A DNA stretch of 64,000 nt from Tetracentron sinense (lineage: Eukaryota > Streptophyta > Magnoliopsida > Trochodendrales > Trochodendraceae). Positions 1-10,646 of the stretch are shown here, in pieces. The stretch lies in NCBI GenBank assembly GCA_015143295.1, contig CM026564.1, positions 13,442,416 to 13,506,415 on the forward strand, read 5' to 3'. Within the stretch, counting starts at the first letter, position 1. Every line of letters begins with the position of its first letter. The notes under the pieces are model-generated. The model was not told the DNA's origin. It saw only the letters and a list, made by a program, of their open reading frames with translations, and did no database searches. The translations under genes and the position numbers were made by a program.

Positions 1-1015
1 GGGTACCGGCACAATGTTGGCCAACCACTTAGGGTAGGTTGCTACTGTAAGGAAGCCTGCTTTGATTTACTTCTCTAACTCTTCTTTAACTTTTTGTGAC
101 CATTTGGGCTTGATCTGTCTCAGTTTCTGCTTAATTGGTCTTATTTTAGGCTTCAGGGGCAATCTGTGTACCACTAATGCTGGGTTTAGGCTGGGCATGT
201 CTCCATATGACCAGGCAAAGACATCACTGTAGTTCTTCAGAAAGATGATCATGTTTGTTCTCTGCTAAGGGCTCATGGTTGTGCCGATCTTGACGAGCTG
301 GGGATTGTCCTTGGATCCAAGATTTATGGTCTCAGTATCTCGATGTTAAACTGTAGTATCCCTTCACTGTACTCCAGGAGGTCCAGAATCTCTTGAGGCA
401 GTTCCTCTTCTTGCTCTGAGTTATACTCAACTTCCGAAAGTTCAAGGAGGGTTTTGGGGGTAGCCTTATCAAAGGTGATATCCTGGCAAATCATTTAAGC
501 TTAGTTTAGCATGCTTTTTGTTATTTTTGTTGGCTTCAGGGCACTAGGCCTTCCAGGGGAAGAGTTCGTGTGATCTCATTATCAGCCGATTGAAATGTTT
601 TATGCAAACATGATTTTGAGTTAAAACATTGGATTTTCTATTGATAAAACAAGGACTGTTGTTTACAAAAAGCTGACTCAACCAAAAGAGGCCGACAGTG
701 GCCGACATTTGGATTTTATAATAGGAGCAAAAGAGAAGATAGGGGGAGGAGAAGGATGGTGCTTCGGTCATTGCTTTATCGAACCAACTTGCCCTGTACT
801 GCGCTTGCCCTGGCCCTGGATGACCTCGATGGTGAGAGCCTCTGTCCACCAATAGATCAGTGGTTGATGACTGGATGATGCCTTGGCGCTGTTGGAGAGG
901 GTGCAGACTTTTTCTCCCGCTGGATCTTCCGTTTCTACGGTGTCTTTACAGTCAGCTCGTCGAATATTTGTGCCATGCTGAACACTTCTAGATCAGGCAT
1001 CCCTGAAGATTCTTC
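1..1015 (-). pseudogene. Ty3/gypsy element A, pol segment (RT N-terminal end and linker)
   Basis: Minus-strand translation at 67-252 gives a typical region just before gypsy reverse transcriptase (FLKNYSDVFAWSYGDMP, then VHRLPLKPKIRPIKQKLR). Positions 1-66 continue in a shifted frame with TYPKWLANIVPVP, the start of the RT palm. Positions 253-1015 hold the linker before RT, with an acidic stretch and GSKDNPQLVKIG, and contain several stops and frameshifts. The catalytic part of RT lies outside the window to the left. The segment resumes at 3238 across an inserted solo LTR. Lineage is probably Tat-like, because a G-patch-like segment lies between protease and RT. Confidence 0.8.
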
Positions 1016-3237
1016 TGTTAGAGATGATGCCCAGAAAAGTCATTTAGATTTTTAGATTCATATTAATTTGATTAATAAAGACTTCTTCTTAATCTATTGT
1101 GTATTCATTATGGGTAATTGACCATGATCATGAGATGATCTATACGATATGAGATATCGATAAAGGTCCTTAGGATATATTCTAGGAAAGTTATATGATT
1201 AGATTATCACAGGTAGATATAACTTTCCGGTTCCTTATACCTTATATAGTCACAGTTGTGGGTGAAGCTGGGCACTTCATTTATATGGCTACCAAAATAC
1301 TAAGATGTTCTCAATAGTTGAGATGTAGTTCTATCTCGAACTATTATAGTGGAGACTACACATCAGCATATGAGTGCTTAAATGTACACTGAATGATTGC
1401 ATTCAATGAGAGACCTCTTGCATAAACATACTATCAGATAATTAGTCTCTCATTCACATTGAACGGTTTCGATGATCCTTAGATCTGATGAGTTCATCTA
1501 TAACTGAGCAATGATCTGACTGTTTTGATTCCACCAACGTATTTTCTAACTTAGAGAATACAATACAATGACAGTTGGATAGTCAGAAAACTGTTCGAGT
1601 CATGATGAATTTCAAACAAGAAATCCATGCTCATTAATTTGAGAGATTATCCAAGTTCCGGGTAAGACAGATAATTAAGTTCAAATCCTGCGCAGGTGAT
1701 TTTGAAAACAAAATAAGTTTTGAAATATATTTTTATTAAATGGTATTATACTTATAAAAGGATTTTCTCAAAATGTTATTCATGAGAAATTGTTTCTCAT
1801 GGCTTAATCGTAAGTCTTGGAAACCCGGATGATTTGCAATGGACTATGGGTTAGATAGTATGTCAATTTTCGAAGGCCCATTAAGGATAATGTATTTGGA
1901 AGGATAAATCGAATTTAAAAGTTCATGTGGCGGGATCCATATTGGTTAAATGTTCATACACTGGGATTCAATGGCAACATGGATATCTCACGTCACTTGC
2001 AATTCTGATGTAATTCCTGTTTAGGGTCAATGAGATAACATTGGGTAAGCCAGGGTAAGAATGTCTCAGAGCAATATGTAGAAGTGTTCAGATAAGAAAT
2101 ACAAGCTCAATAATTGATTAAAAGTTAATCAATTATTTAAGTGATTAAAAATTAATCATTTAATTAAATAGATTAAAAGTTAATCTATTGTTTAAATTAA
2201 TTGTTAATTTAAACTTATGGATTGTTTTAGCAATTATTTAATTAACATAATTAAAGGGGAAATGGGTTTGACCCATATCCATAAACCCATTCATATGGAC
2301 CTTTAATATGGGCCAAAGCCCATGGGTTTAAACCCTAGGGTGGGGCTCCCACTTGAGGAATCCTAATTGGATTAGGATTATGTTAATTAAATAATTGTTG
2401 AAATATAATTCCTATAATTATGGAATTAAATTCCAATTGTTGGATTGTAATTAGAATTAAGATGGAATTGTAATTGGATTACAAAAAGGAGTTTTAACTC
2501 CTCAAAACTCATGCCCCATAGAAGCTCACGCCCCCCCTTGGAGATGGTCTCCTAGTTTGACTAGGTTTCCTCATTGTGTAGGATGTTGACTTATCCCTTT
2601 AATTAAGGAACTCTTTTATTAGAAGGACTCCTTAATAAGAAGGTTTTCTATAATTAGAGTAGTTATAGATAAACTAGGAAATTATTTATTAAATAATAAG
2701 AGTTATTATTGTTAAATAATTCCTTAAGGGATAAGATCAAGTTGGAGTAGGATTAGGATAGGATCCTAGTCTATAAATACCCCAACACCCTAGACCATTA
2801 AGCACTTTTCTCTAGAATTTTTTCTCTTCTCTCCTCTCTCTCTCCAAACCGTGTGACCCTAGGGAGACCCCTAGGGATTTTCGTGAGCTATATACGTGGT
2901 GTAAGTTGGGTTTTGCTTTTCTAGGGTTTTGAACCTTAGTACTTTTGGTGATAGAAGGTCTACACCATTACACCATCTTCTTCCTCTTGCTTCTATAATT
3001 CCAAAGAAGATTCTAAAGCTTCGTGGGGATAGTGAAGAACAAGGATCGAGCTTCTAGTATTTTTTCGGAGAAATCTCTACAAAGAGTTCTGACGGTTCGA
3101 GTGGATTAAGCTTCATCGGTGAAAAACATTCACCGATGTGATATGACTAAAACTCTTAGATAATTTTGATGCTTTCTATGGTGTTAAGATCTAGGGGATC
3201 CAGTTTTCATATAAATTTTTATCCGGATCCCCCTTCA
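1016..3237 (+). mobile_element. Solo LTR, family L
   Basis: This 2222 bp stretch starts TGTTAGAGATGATGCCCAG and ends CCCTTCA. It aligns through most of its length with the reverse complement of 45661-47846, which has a primer binding site. It is flanked by tcttc (1011-1015) and tcgtc (3238-3242), a target duplication with one mismatch. Element A coding sequence continues on both sides. It is therefore a solo LTR inserted into element A in the opposite orientation. No internal region remains. Confidence 0.85.
2772..2779 (+). promoter_or_regulatory. TATA box of the solo LTR L
   Basis: TATAAATA in the context tctataaatacccc, followed about 40 bp later by a pyrimidine-rich CTCT leader. It fits a U3/R boundary in the plus orientation. 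Confidence 0.6.
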
Positions 3238-5012
3238 TCGTCAATGGGCTGGGGGTTTAAGATTTTGGCAACTAGTGCAAGAGTTGTATCCGGGTAGGCT
3301 TTGAATGTCCCTATCGGGAAGGTTACAAAGATATGGGGACAGGGCTTTGGTTTTACTGATCGGTTGTTCCTCTTGGTTAGCTTGGAGAGATAATCCTTGA
3401 ACTTGGGCTTATACCCTAATCCGAATGATGGTGTGTAGTGAGGAGGTGCATATCTCTTCTTCATCCCTTGATTCCTGACTCCCAGTCCGGACCCTGGTTG
3501 GTAATTCATCTTGGCCATTATCCTGACAAATGGTGGTACTGCTTGCTTGCTTTGCTCTTCTGCCTGAGCGATAGAACTGACTTGCTTGAACTGGTACGTC
3601 ATGAAGGCAGTGCCCTGCCCTAGCTCCTGCATATTCCCGAAAGAACTTACCATCTCCTCTGATGGGATCACGACCAAGTGATCATCCTAAATGAATTTGA
3701 TTTTCTGATGGAGAGAGGAGGGAATGGTTCCGGCCGCGTTGATCCACGATGTCCCAAGGAGCAGAGTGAATGAGGCTGACACATTCATGACTTCAAAGTT
3801 GGTTGTAAACTGAGCTGGTCCGATCCTGATGGTCAAATCAATATTGTCCAGATTCTACCTTGTGGAGTTGTCAAAAGCCCTGATGGTCATGGGTCTCTTC
3901 TTCACTTGACTGAGGTCGAAGCCCAAACTTTGCAGTGTGGATAATGTGCAGACGTTTAGGTTGGAGTTGTTGTCGATTTGTACTGATGACAAAGTTATGT
4001 CCATGCACTGTACTACAATGTAGAGAGTCCGAGTATGATCCCTGTCGCCGTCCGATATTTCCTTTTTTATGAATTATATAATTCTGGCTCCTAGCACTTG
4101 CCCCACCATGTGTTCCAGTTTCTCGGGAGTGATGTCTAGTGTCACATGGGCGTTGTTGATTACCTAGAGAAGTTGTTTCCAGTGATGCTCGGATGTTAAG
4201 AGAAGACTCAAGATGGAAATCTGTGCTGGAGTTTTGCCCAACTGCTGTGTGATATTGAACTTTTATGCATTTTCCAGGATTTTTAGTAGAACAACTGAGT
4301 CTACTACTTCTTTGTCTGGGTCTGATACCCCTGTTTTCTCTTTTGCCTTTTCTTTTACCGACTCAGCCACCGGAGGTTAGTATACCCAGCCAAATCGGGT
4401 AAGGTTGGCTATATATTCACTCTCAAGGATGAGAGAGTGAGGAGCGGGTACTTGATCGAGGTTAAAAGGCTGAGATGAGATGTATTGGATCCTGACAGGG
4501 TCGGAAGAGGTGGAGGCTTGAGCTGGGGCCGTGGGCCAATTTACTGGCAAGGGATGGTGTAGATGATCTGTTCTTTGTCTGATTCTAGGACAAGTATCTG
4601 TACCAGTGGTAGGAGAGTCTGAATGTTAGACTGAGGTAATGAGATGATGACATGAGGCTGGTAGGAAGGCCAGATAATACCGTCACTCACTACGGATGCG
4701 CTGGGTCTCGGCCGCCCTGCCCTGGGCTTTTCTCACTTAATGAAGTTGACCTGTTATGTGGGAGCAGTGGTGCTGGTTGATACTTGTATTGTCAGGGGCC
4801 AGTTCAACCTTTCCCTCATCTAAGAGGTCTTGGATGACTCATTTCAGGCCAATACAATAGTCAGTAGCATGACCTAGGCCTTGATGAAAGGCGAAGTGAT
4901 GATCGGCTCGGGAATTTTTGTTCTGTTTATCGGGTGGTACGAGAGGAGTAGGGCCTATCAAGGTGAGAAGACCCTGTTTGGTCAAAAAACCTAATAACTG
5001 GCTGAGAGTGTA
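3238..5012 (-). pseudogene. Ty3/gypsy element A, protease and G-patch-like region
   Basis: Minus-strand ORF 3219-3677 contains MNYQPGSGLGVRNQG and a following FGLGYKPKFKDYL, resembling the G-patch segment some Tat/Ogre-type elements carry between protease and RT. The last five residues of that open frame belong to the solo LTR. Just upstream (about 3690-4020) translation shows IDNNSNLNVCTLSTL and later FTLLLGTSWI, a retropepsin core in which the usual G after DN is N. The rest, to 5012, is a broken gag/protease linker. Several stops and frameshifts show the copy is dead. It continues at 7266 across a solo LTR. Confidence 0.7.
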
Positions 5013-5749
5013 TGTCGCGACCCAAAACCCACCCTAGGAGTTAGAGTGAATCTTGGACGACTTAATCATGACTTACAGGACTTGCTTGACGAACCAACCT
5101 GCAAAACCCACAAAACATATACAATAGAGGGTAACAGCGGAAGCATAACTATAAACCACAGCGGAAGTCTAACAAACCTCTAAGTATATACACATGGTCC
5201 AAGTTTAATACAAAAGAAAACAAAACAAAGAAAATGCGGACATGCCCGCCAAAATACATGGATATAATCACTCATGCTCACCCACAGCTAATCCACTCAG
5301 AATCTAACACCACCCACTAATAACCCTCTACGGGAGGTTCCTCCAAAGGCTCCTTGACGTACTCCTCCTCCACCCATGGACCAGGAGCACAAACATCAAA
5401 TGGAGCAGCAGCTCCCTCAGAACCTGCCGACATAAGAAGTACGGCTGAGCATGGAATACTCAGCGGGTACTAAATACTAACCAATAGTCATAGCATGAGA
5501 TAGCAATGCACACACATATATATATATATAAGATAGGAACAGTTCATATCATACAAGGAAGTAAAGCAGTTTGTAATCATGCTTGCATTCAGAAAAAACG
5601 ATAAAACCCTCGAAGACCTTGTGCACTTGACTTGACTGGAAATACCATTTCCGTGCTTGAAAACTTGTCATGTTTGTCTTATCTTGTCATATCATGCGTG
5701 TCATGCCATGTCATGCTTGTATCATGCTTGCTTGTTCTGAAAAGTAATC

Positions 5750-5996
5750 TACTTGTGAGGGAAGGGAGACCCTTCTTCCTAGAATGCTCATGCTTGTCAT
5801 GCTATGTCATGTCATGCCTACTCGGAAGAGTAAACTACTTGTGAGGGAAGGGAGACCCTTCTTCCTAGAATGCTCATGCTTGTCCTTCCACTTGTTAGAT
5901 TCACTTGTGAGATGTCCTTGTGAGATGCACTTGCGAGGGAAGGGAGACCCTTCTTATGTTATGTATGCACTTGCGAGGGAAGGGAGACCCTTCTTA
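5750..5996. repeat. Short tandem repeats with a GAAGGG-AGA-CCCTTC hairpin
   Basis: A unit containing CTTGTGAGGGAAGGGAGACC is repeated about four times. Each copy carries the perfect hairpin GAAGGGAGACCCTTC (5761-5775, 5847-5861, 5939-5953, 5979-5993). Spacing is irregular at about 86, 92 and 40 bp. It lies in the part of the LTR downstream of its TATA box on the minus strand. Confidence 0.8.
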
Positions 5997-6040
5997 TGAA
6001 AATGCATGATTGTCTTGTCCTTGCCAAAAGCGAGGTAAAA

Positions 6041-6056
6041 CATATCGTACGATATG
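6041..6056. promoter_or_regulatory. 16 bp perfect palindrome
   Basis: CATATCGTACGATATG is exactly self-complementary. The related LTR at 56248-58726 has GACATATC-ttgc-GATATGTC (57186-57205) and ATATCCTAGGGATAT (57273-57287) in the same part of the LTR, so the palindrome position is kept while its centre varies. Confidence 0.7.
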
Positions 6057-6875
6057 CCCCACCTCTAAACCGTGTTCTTGAAAACGCCGATAAAACATGC
6101 CATGCATTCGTGCTCGTGAAATCGTGTGCATACTTGCATTTGGAATTAAATATGGCAATTTGGGGTAATTCACAAAGCATAACTTACAACAATTTAAGTG
6201 AGTAATAATCTACACATTTTAAGAAATGTAAGAAACACACTATCATGAACCCTAACAAATTTCAAGAGTACTTAAGCATGGGTTCCCTTAATTTATCATT
6301 CATTTTGTTCACCTTGGCATTTCATCAAACATAGGGTGTGTTGATTATTCACTTAAACCTAGATCATGTTTTTTTTCTAGGTGGGTTATGCTCACATCAC
6401 ACTTGTATGTTCATTATTAGTACAATGCCCTTTCCCATTCATTCATCACATCCTCCACACGGCATCCTTTCGCCAACATCCACCTCCATTCACCATTCAT
6501 ACCACCAATCTCATAACACATATATAAGTGAAGGAAAACAAGAAGAAATAAAGGAAAAGAGAAGCTATAACTAGGAGGGTAGCAAAGAGTACCGACCCGA
6601 ATAGGGAAGAAAACCTTTGCAAAAACGTGCGTGAGATGCTACCGAGCTTGGAGAACGTGGTCCTCCCGAGCTTGACCGAAGCTTGGCGTGATCTAGGGTA
6701 TCAAACCCTTGATTTCTCCTTCAAGAATAAACCCTAGGTTAGGATCCCCTTCTCCTTTCTCTCTAACTCTCAAAAATACTCTAGGTGTGTGAATGAGAGC
6801 CCTAAAGGCTCGGGCAACCTTTATAGGTAGTGAAGAAACCCTAAAAATCCGATTAAAATTTCTGGATTCGCGATC

Positions 6876-7041
6876 TACGATCGATCGTAACCTGTCTACG
6901 ATCCATCGTAAATTATCCACGATCGATCGTATATCGACCCGAAACTTTTGTCAATTCCTGAGATTCTACGATCGATCGTAACCTCTACGATCGATAGTAA
7001 CTCACCTACGATCGTTCGTAGGGTGTGTACGATCGGTCGTA
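6876..7041. promoter_or_regulatory. Array of TACGATCGATCGTA palindromes
   Basis: Seven copies of a 14-mer close to TACGATCGATCGTA start at 6876, 6897, 6918, 6967, 6986, 7007 and 7028. On the minus strand they lie about 50-220 bp upstream of the LTR TATA box. The related LTR at 56248-58726 has a parallel array. Confidence 0.85.
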
Positions 7042-7265
7042 ACTTGCAGCAAAATTCCATATTTTTCCTCCTTGTTTCGGCCATAACTTTTGACTCGCTC
7101 GTCGGATTTCGACGATTCAACTTGCGTTGGGTTCGTACTTCGAAAAGGAACATTTCTGACATTTTGGAATTTCCAATTTCTTACTTATTTATTAATTGCA
7201 CTACTTTAAAGGAAAAATGGCTACGAAAGTGTCATGCATAAATGTCAAAAGTTCGGGGCTCTACA

Positions 7266-9355
7266 TTGTATGGAAGAGGGGTGATGTTTCTGGGGGATGG
7301 TTTTGCCCCTGGATTTGTCTGACTGGCCGGGTGTTTTCAGATTCTTGCTGAGATTGAGCGGCTGGAGCCGGTAATCTGATAGGTGCTGCAACAACTATCA
7401 TCTGAACATCTTCATTTCTTCTCTAGGCCCTGGGACAGCTGTTTCTGTTTACTGTAGCTGCCGCTCTGAGAGGAGTAAACCTTAAGCTGGAGTGAATGGC
7501 TTCGCTCTGGATAGCCGTCTCGATGCGGGTACCTGTTTTGACAATGGTGCCAAAGTCCATAACTGGTAATGTTATCATCAGGGTAGAGTAGGACTGCTTT
7601 AGTGTGCCTATGAATATGTTTGCTAACTCCTCCGTAGTGATCGAAGTAGATATCTTTGCTGCCATCTCCCTCTAGCGGATAACATATTCAAGGAATGACT
7701 CATTGTTTTATTGGTACATCTGTTCCAATTGGCTTCTCTGAGGTTAAAGCTCTTGGTTGAATGAGTACTGCTCGACAAAATTTGTTCATGGCATCCTGCC
7801 AAGTCTTGATTCACTGTTTGTCAACCGACATCCACCACGTAAGGGATGCCCCCTTTAGACTTTTCTAGAAGTGCTGGATGAGAAGAGGCTGGTTCTTGTT
7901 ATGCTGGAGCATATCCCCCGGATACAGCTGTAAATGTTGCTTCGGGAAGCCCGTGTCATCGTATTAGTCAAAGTTTAGCACTTTAAAACCTGGGGGTACA
8001 GCATCTCCGGATGAGAAAGTCAGGTCTTCTAATGATAGACTGGAGTTGGCAGATGCCCCCTTCAAGTGTCGCATTTCTTCTTTCAATTGTTTGATCTCCT
8101 CGTGCTGGTCCCTGAGGGATGAAGTAGGGTTCGAAGACGATGACCTGTCTTGGTTGACATGGGAGGCCTTAGGCTGCTCATCATACTAATCATATTCTAC
8201 TTCACCTCCACCTGTTGTGTGTCCAGGGTTGGGAATGGTGATGGGAATAGGCTGATGTGGCTCTGAATGAGGCTGTTCAGGGGTTTATTTGGTAGGGTTT
8301 TGGATGGAGGGTTCTTTGGTTCGGGCAACAATCAGAATCTTCAGGGATTCTAGAACACTGTTGAGCTTGGCTTGCATGACTGTGATATCTCTCTCGTGAG
8401 ACTGTAGGATCTCACTGGTTCTTTGATGCTGATCGGATGGTTCTGCCATTGATTTCGACTGACTGTCAGTAGAAACTGTGCTGGATGCTTCTTCCGTGAC
8501 GAGTACCTCAGTTAGAATCATGTATAGAGCTGTTGCTTTTGCGAGAATTATAGTCATATAGCGAGTCACGGGTCGGCTCATGCAACTAAAAAAGATGCAA
8601 CGACTAAACATGAATATGCATGACGCGCAAGAGAGAAGATGCTAGAAAAGATTTTTTATTGATGCATGCATAGTGAGTACAGGATTGTGCGACTCAAAAA
8701 GAGGAAAAGACTCGATCCTATGCAGGTCCGTTAGGGATCGCGAAGTTAAGTGACCGGGGCACACCGTTAAGGTCCATGATTTGCTGTTGGAGGGATGTGA
8801 CCTCAACTTTTATGTTTTTAATTGCCTCAGTAGCATTGAACATTTGGGATCCGAACTATTGGATCCGGTCGGTCATCTCAACCTTTGCACTATTAAGCTG
8901 CTCTTGGTAGAAGTGCAGTCGGGCCCGGATGATGGCTGTTTTTTTTTGCATCGTCTCTGCGCTTCTTTTGGAAGGAGCAGACTATCTGCTTAAGTTGCTT
9001 GATCTGTCCCTGCATGGCTTGAAGTTCACGGCTCCGCTCCACCTCCTACTACCTAAATGCTTGTTGGGATTTTTGTAGCTTTCTCTCCTACTGCTGGATC
9101 AGTAGTTGTCTTTCCAAGAATATGTCTCTCCAGGGAACCACCATTTCAGCTAAGGGTATAGTTCTTTGTGCTGGAGCTGAAACAGGTGTGGGCAGTTTCC
9201 TTGATGCTGACATATTGGATAGAATGTCAGGATCTTCAACCCACAGTCGGTATGCTGAATCAGTCAACAGTCTGTAATCACAAATTCTGGCCACTGTTCT
9301 CGTCTGGAGCTTCGCCACCTGACTTAAAGCAACGAGTGAGGCTGTCGGAGTGCAT
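7266..9355 (-). pseudogene. Ty3/gypsy element A, gag body
   Basis: Minus-strand translation at 7423-7665 gives TTEELANIFIGTLKQSYSTLM, typical of the plant retrotransposon gag core. Upstream parts (8285-8611, 9088-9362 and the stretch between) encode Gln/Lys/Arg-rich, probably coiled-coil sequence such as ELQAMQGQIKQLKQ. Frameshifts and stops are frequent. The gag start is on the far side of Sire1, at 20713. Gag would form the particle shell. Confidence 0.7.
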
Positions 9356-9641
9356 TGTAAAGTGATCATTAGATAGGTCATGTGAGTCGAGTCGTCGAGT
9401 CATGTTCAACTTGTCAGAAGAGAGGAGCTAAAGCTTAAAGAAGATTGAAGAAAGAGAAGAAAAAGCTTCTACTCTGGATCTAGACAGGTAATGGACTTAG
9501 AGACCCCTACCTAGGTTGGATTTGGCTTAGATAACTCTAAACATACCTAGGAGGATAGTTTTAAACCTAACAAAGTTGTTTGATTTCATTTGAATCAAAT
9601 AAAAATGAAATGAATCATGGTTTGAACAAAATTTTGTCTCA

Positions 9642-9847
9642 ACCGATCGCTCGGTATTGGGACCGATCGATCGGTGGCCTACCGAGCGATCGGTGGCTAT
9701 CGATTGGACAAAAAGTTTGTATGGGGTATTTTTCCAGAGAGATGATTTATAACCGAGCGATCGGTCATTTGGACCGAGCGATCCGTCATTTGGACCGAGC
9801 GATCCGTTTTGGACCGAGCGATCGGTAGTGAGCACCGATCGATCGGT
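9642..9847. promoter_or_regulatory. Array of ACCGATCGATCGGT palindromes in the Sire1 5' LTR
   Basis: Eight copies of ACCGAKCGATCSGT-like 14-mers start at 9642, 9662, 9681, 9752, 9773, 9793, 9813 and 9834. They end about 45 bp before the TATA box. Copy number and arrangement differ slightly in the 3' LTR (one unit lost, one duplicated), which indicates local slippage. Confidence 0.9.
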
Positions 9848-9892
9848 CCCCGTAAAAAGAATTTTTCTTTTTCTGGATTCTTTTTTAAACCC

Positions 9893-9900
9893 TATATAAA
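9893..9900 (+). promoter_or_regulatory. TATA box of Sire1
   Basis: TATATAAA in accctatataaacaa, about 45 bp after the last palindrome. It is the likely core promoter for the genomic RNA. Confidence 0.7.
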
Positions 9901-10581
9901 CAAATTTTTGGAGACCTAATTCGTGTCTTTGATATTTTTGAAAGAGTAGAGGTCTGAGAAACTCTTCTAGGGTTTTTCTTATTGCTTTTATTAGATCTTT
10001 GTTGATCCCTCCTCTTTCTTAGATCCTAGAGAATGCAAGTATAGATCTAAACCTTTGATCTTGCATTGTGTGATCTCAGATCTGTATGAGATCCCTCTAG
10101 GGTTTGAAATTTCTTAAATTGATTCACAACCCTACACCTTGTGTGTGTGTCCGGTGTTTGATCCGGAGCCTTCGTAGAAGGAGATCGATCGTGTGTGATC
10201 GTGGTTTTGAAGTCGCTTGAAAAGATTTGGTTGGTGTGGAACCGAAGCTGCTACGGCGGAGATCGAACCTGCTGGTTCGTGGAAATCAAGAGTAAGAGTC
10301 TATACCTAGGAACGTCATTTCTGTTTTGGTAAGGTCTTGTCTTGTACTTGATATCTTTTCATAGTGAAGTTTATTGCTGGACAAGGTCCCGTGGTTTTTT
10401 CCCGTTAGGGTTTTCCACGTAAAAATCTTCTGTGTTTGATTTGTGTGGATTGTCTGATTGAATTGTTTATTGATTTCTAAACATATTAATTGAAAAATTA
10501 AAATTGGTTAGAAATTATTAGATAGACCTATTCACCCCCCCCTCTAGGTCTTAGAGATCATTGATCTGGATAAATTTCAAT

Positions 10582-10593
10582 TGGTATCAGAGC
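10582..10593 (+). other. Primer binding site, initiator Met tRNA
   Basis: TGGTATCAGAGC begins two bases after the LTR end at 10579. It matches the 3' end complement of plant initiator Met tRNA, the usual copia primer. Confidence 0.9.
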
Positions 10594-10646
10594 TTGTTCA
10601 CTGATAAGGCTAATCCCTTAAGTGTGATCCTGTATTATCCGTGATC

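Larger units (their letters stand above)
5013..7265 (-). mobile_element. Solo LTR, chromovirus type
   Basis: On the minus strand it reads TGTAGAGCCCCGAAC at the start and GGGTCGCGACA at the end, 2253 bp. Flanks gtgta (5008-5012) and ttgta (7266-7270) fit a target duplication with one mismatch. It is clearly related to 56248-58726, which follows a chromovirus pol end. Shared blocks include GGCTGAGYATGGAATACTCA and the stretch around 7078-7125. It has a minus-strand TATA (TATAAAGG, 6818-6825). It interrupts element A. Confidence 0.8.
9356..10579 (+). repeat. Sire1 5' LTR
   Basis: It starts TGTAAAGTGATCATTAG and ends GGATAAATTTCA just before the primer site. Compared with the 3' LTR (19298-20546) it lacks 26 bp after TGTAAA. 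It differs by about 13 substitutions, mostly transitions, and by two indels in the palindrome array. TATATAAA lies at 9893-9900. Confidence 0.85.

Noticed and set aside
9580..9828. ORFs on both strands across the palindrome array
   Set aside because: They read through self-complementary repeats, which keeps both strands open. They occur again in the 3' LTR for the same reason.
9642..9847. CRISPR-like repeat array
   Set aside because: The repeats are 14 bp palindromes with short, similar spacers in an LTR promoter. This is plant DNA with no cas genes.
10582..10593. tRNA gene remnant (TGGTATCAGAGC)
   Set aside because: It is a primer binding site directly after an LTR, not a tRNA gene. The same holds for 45641-45658.
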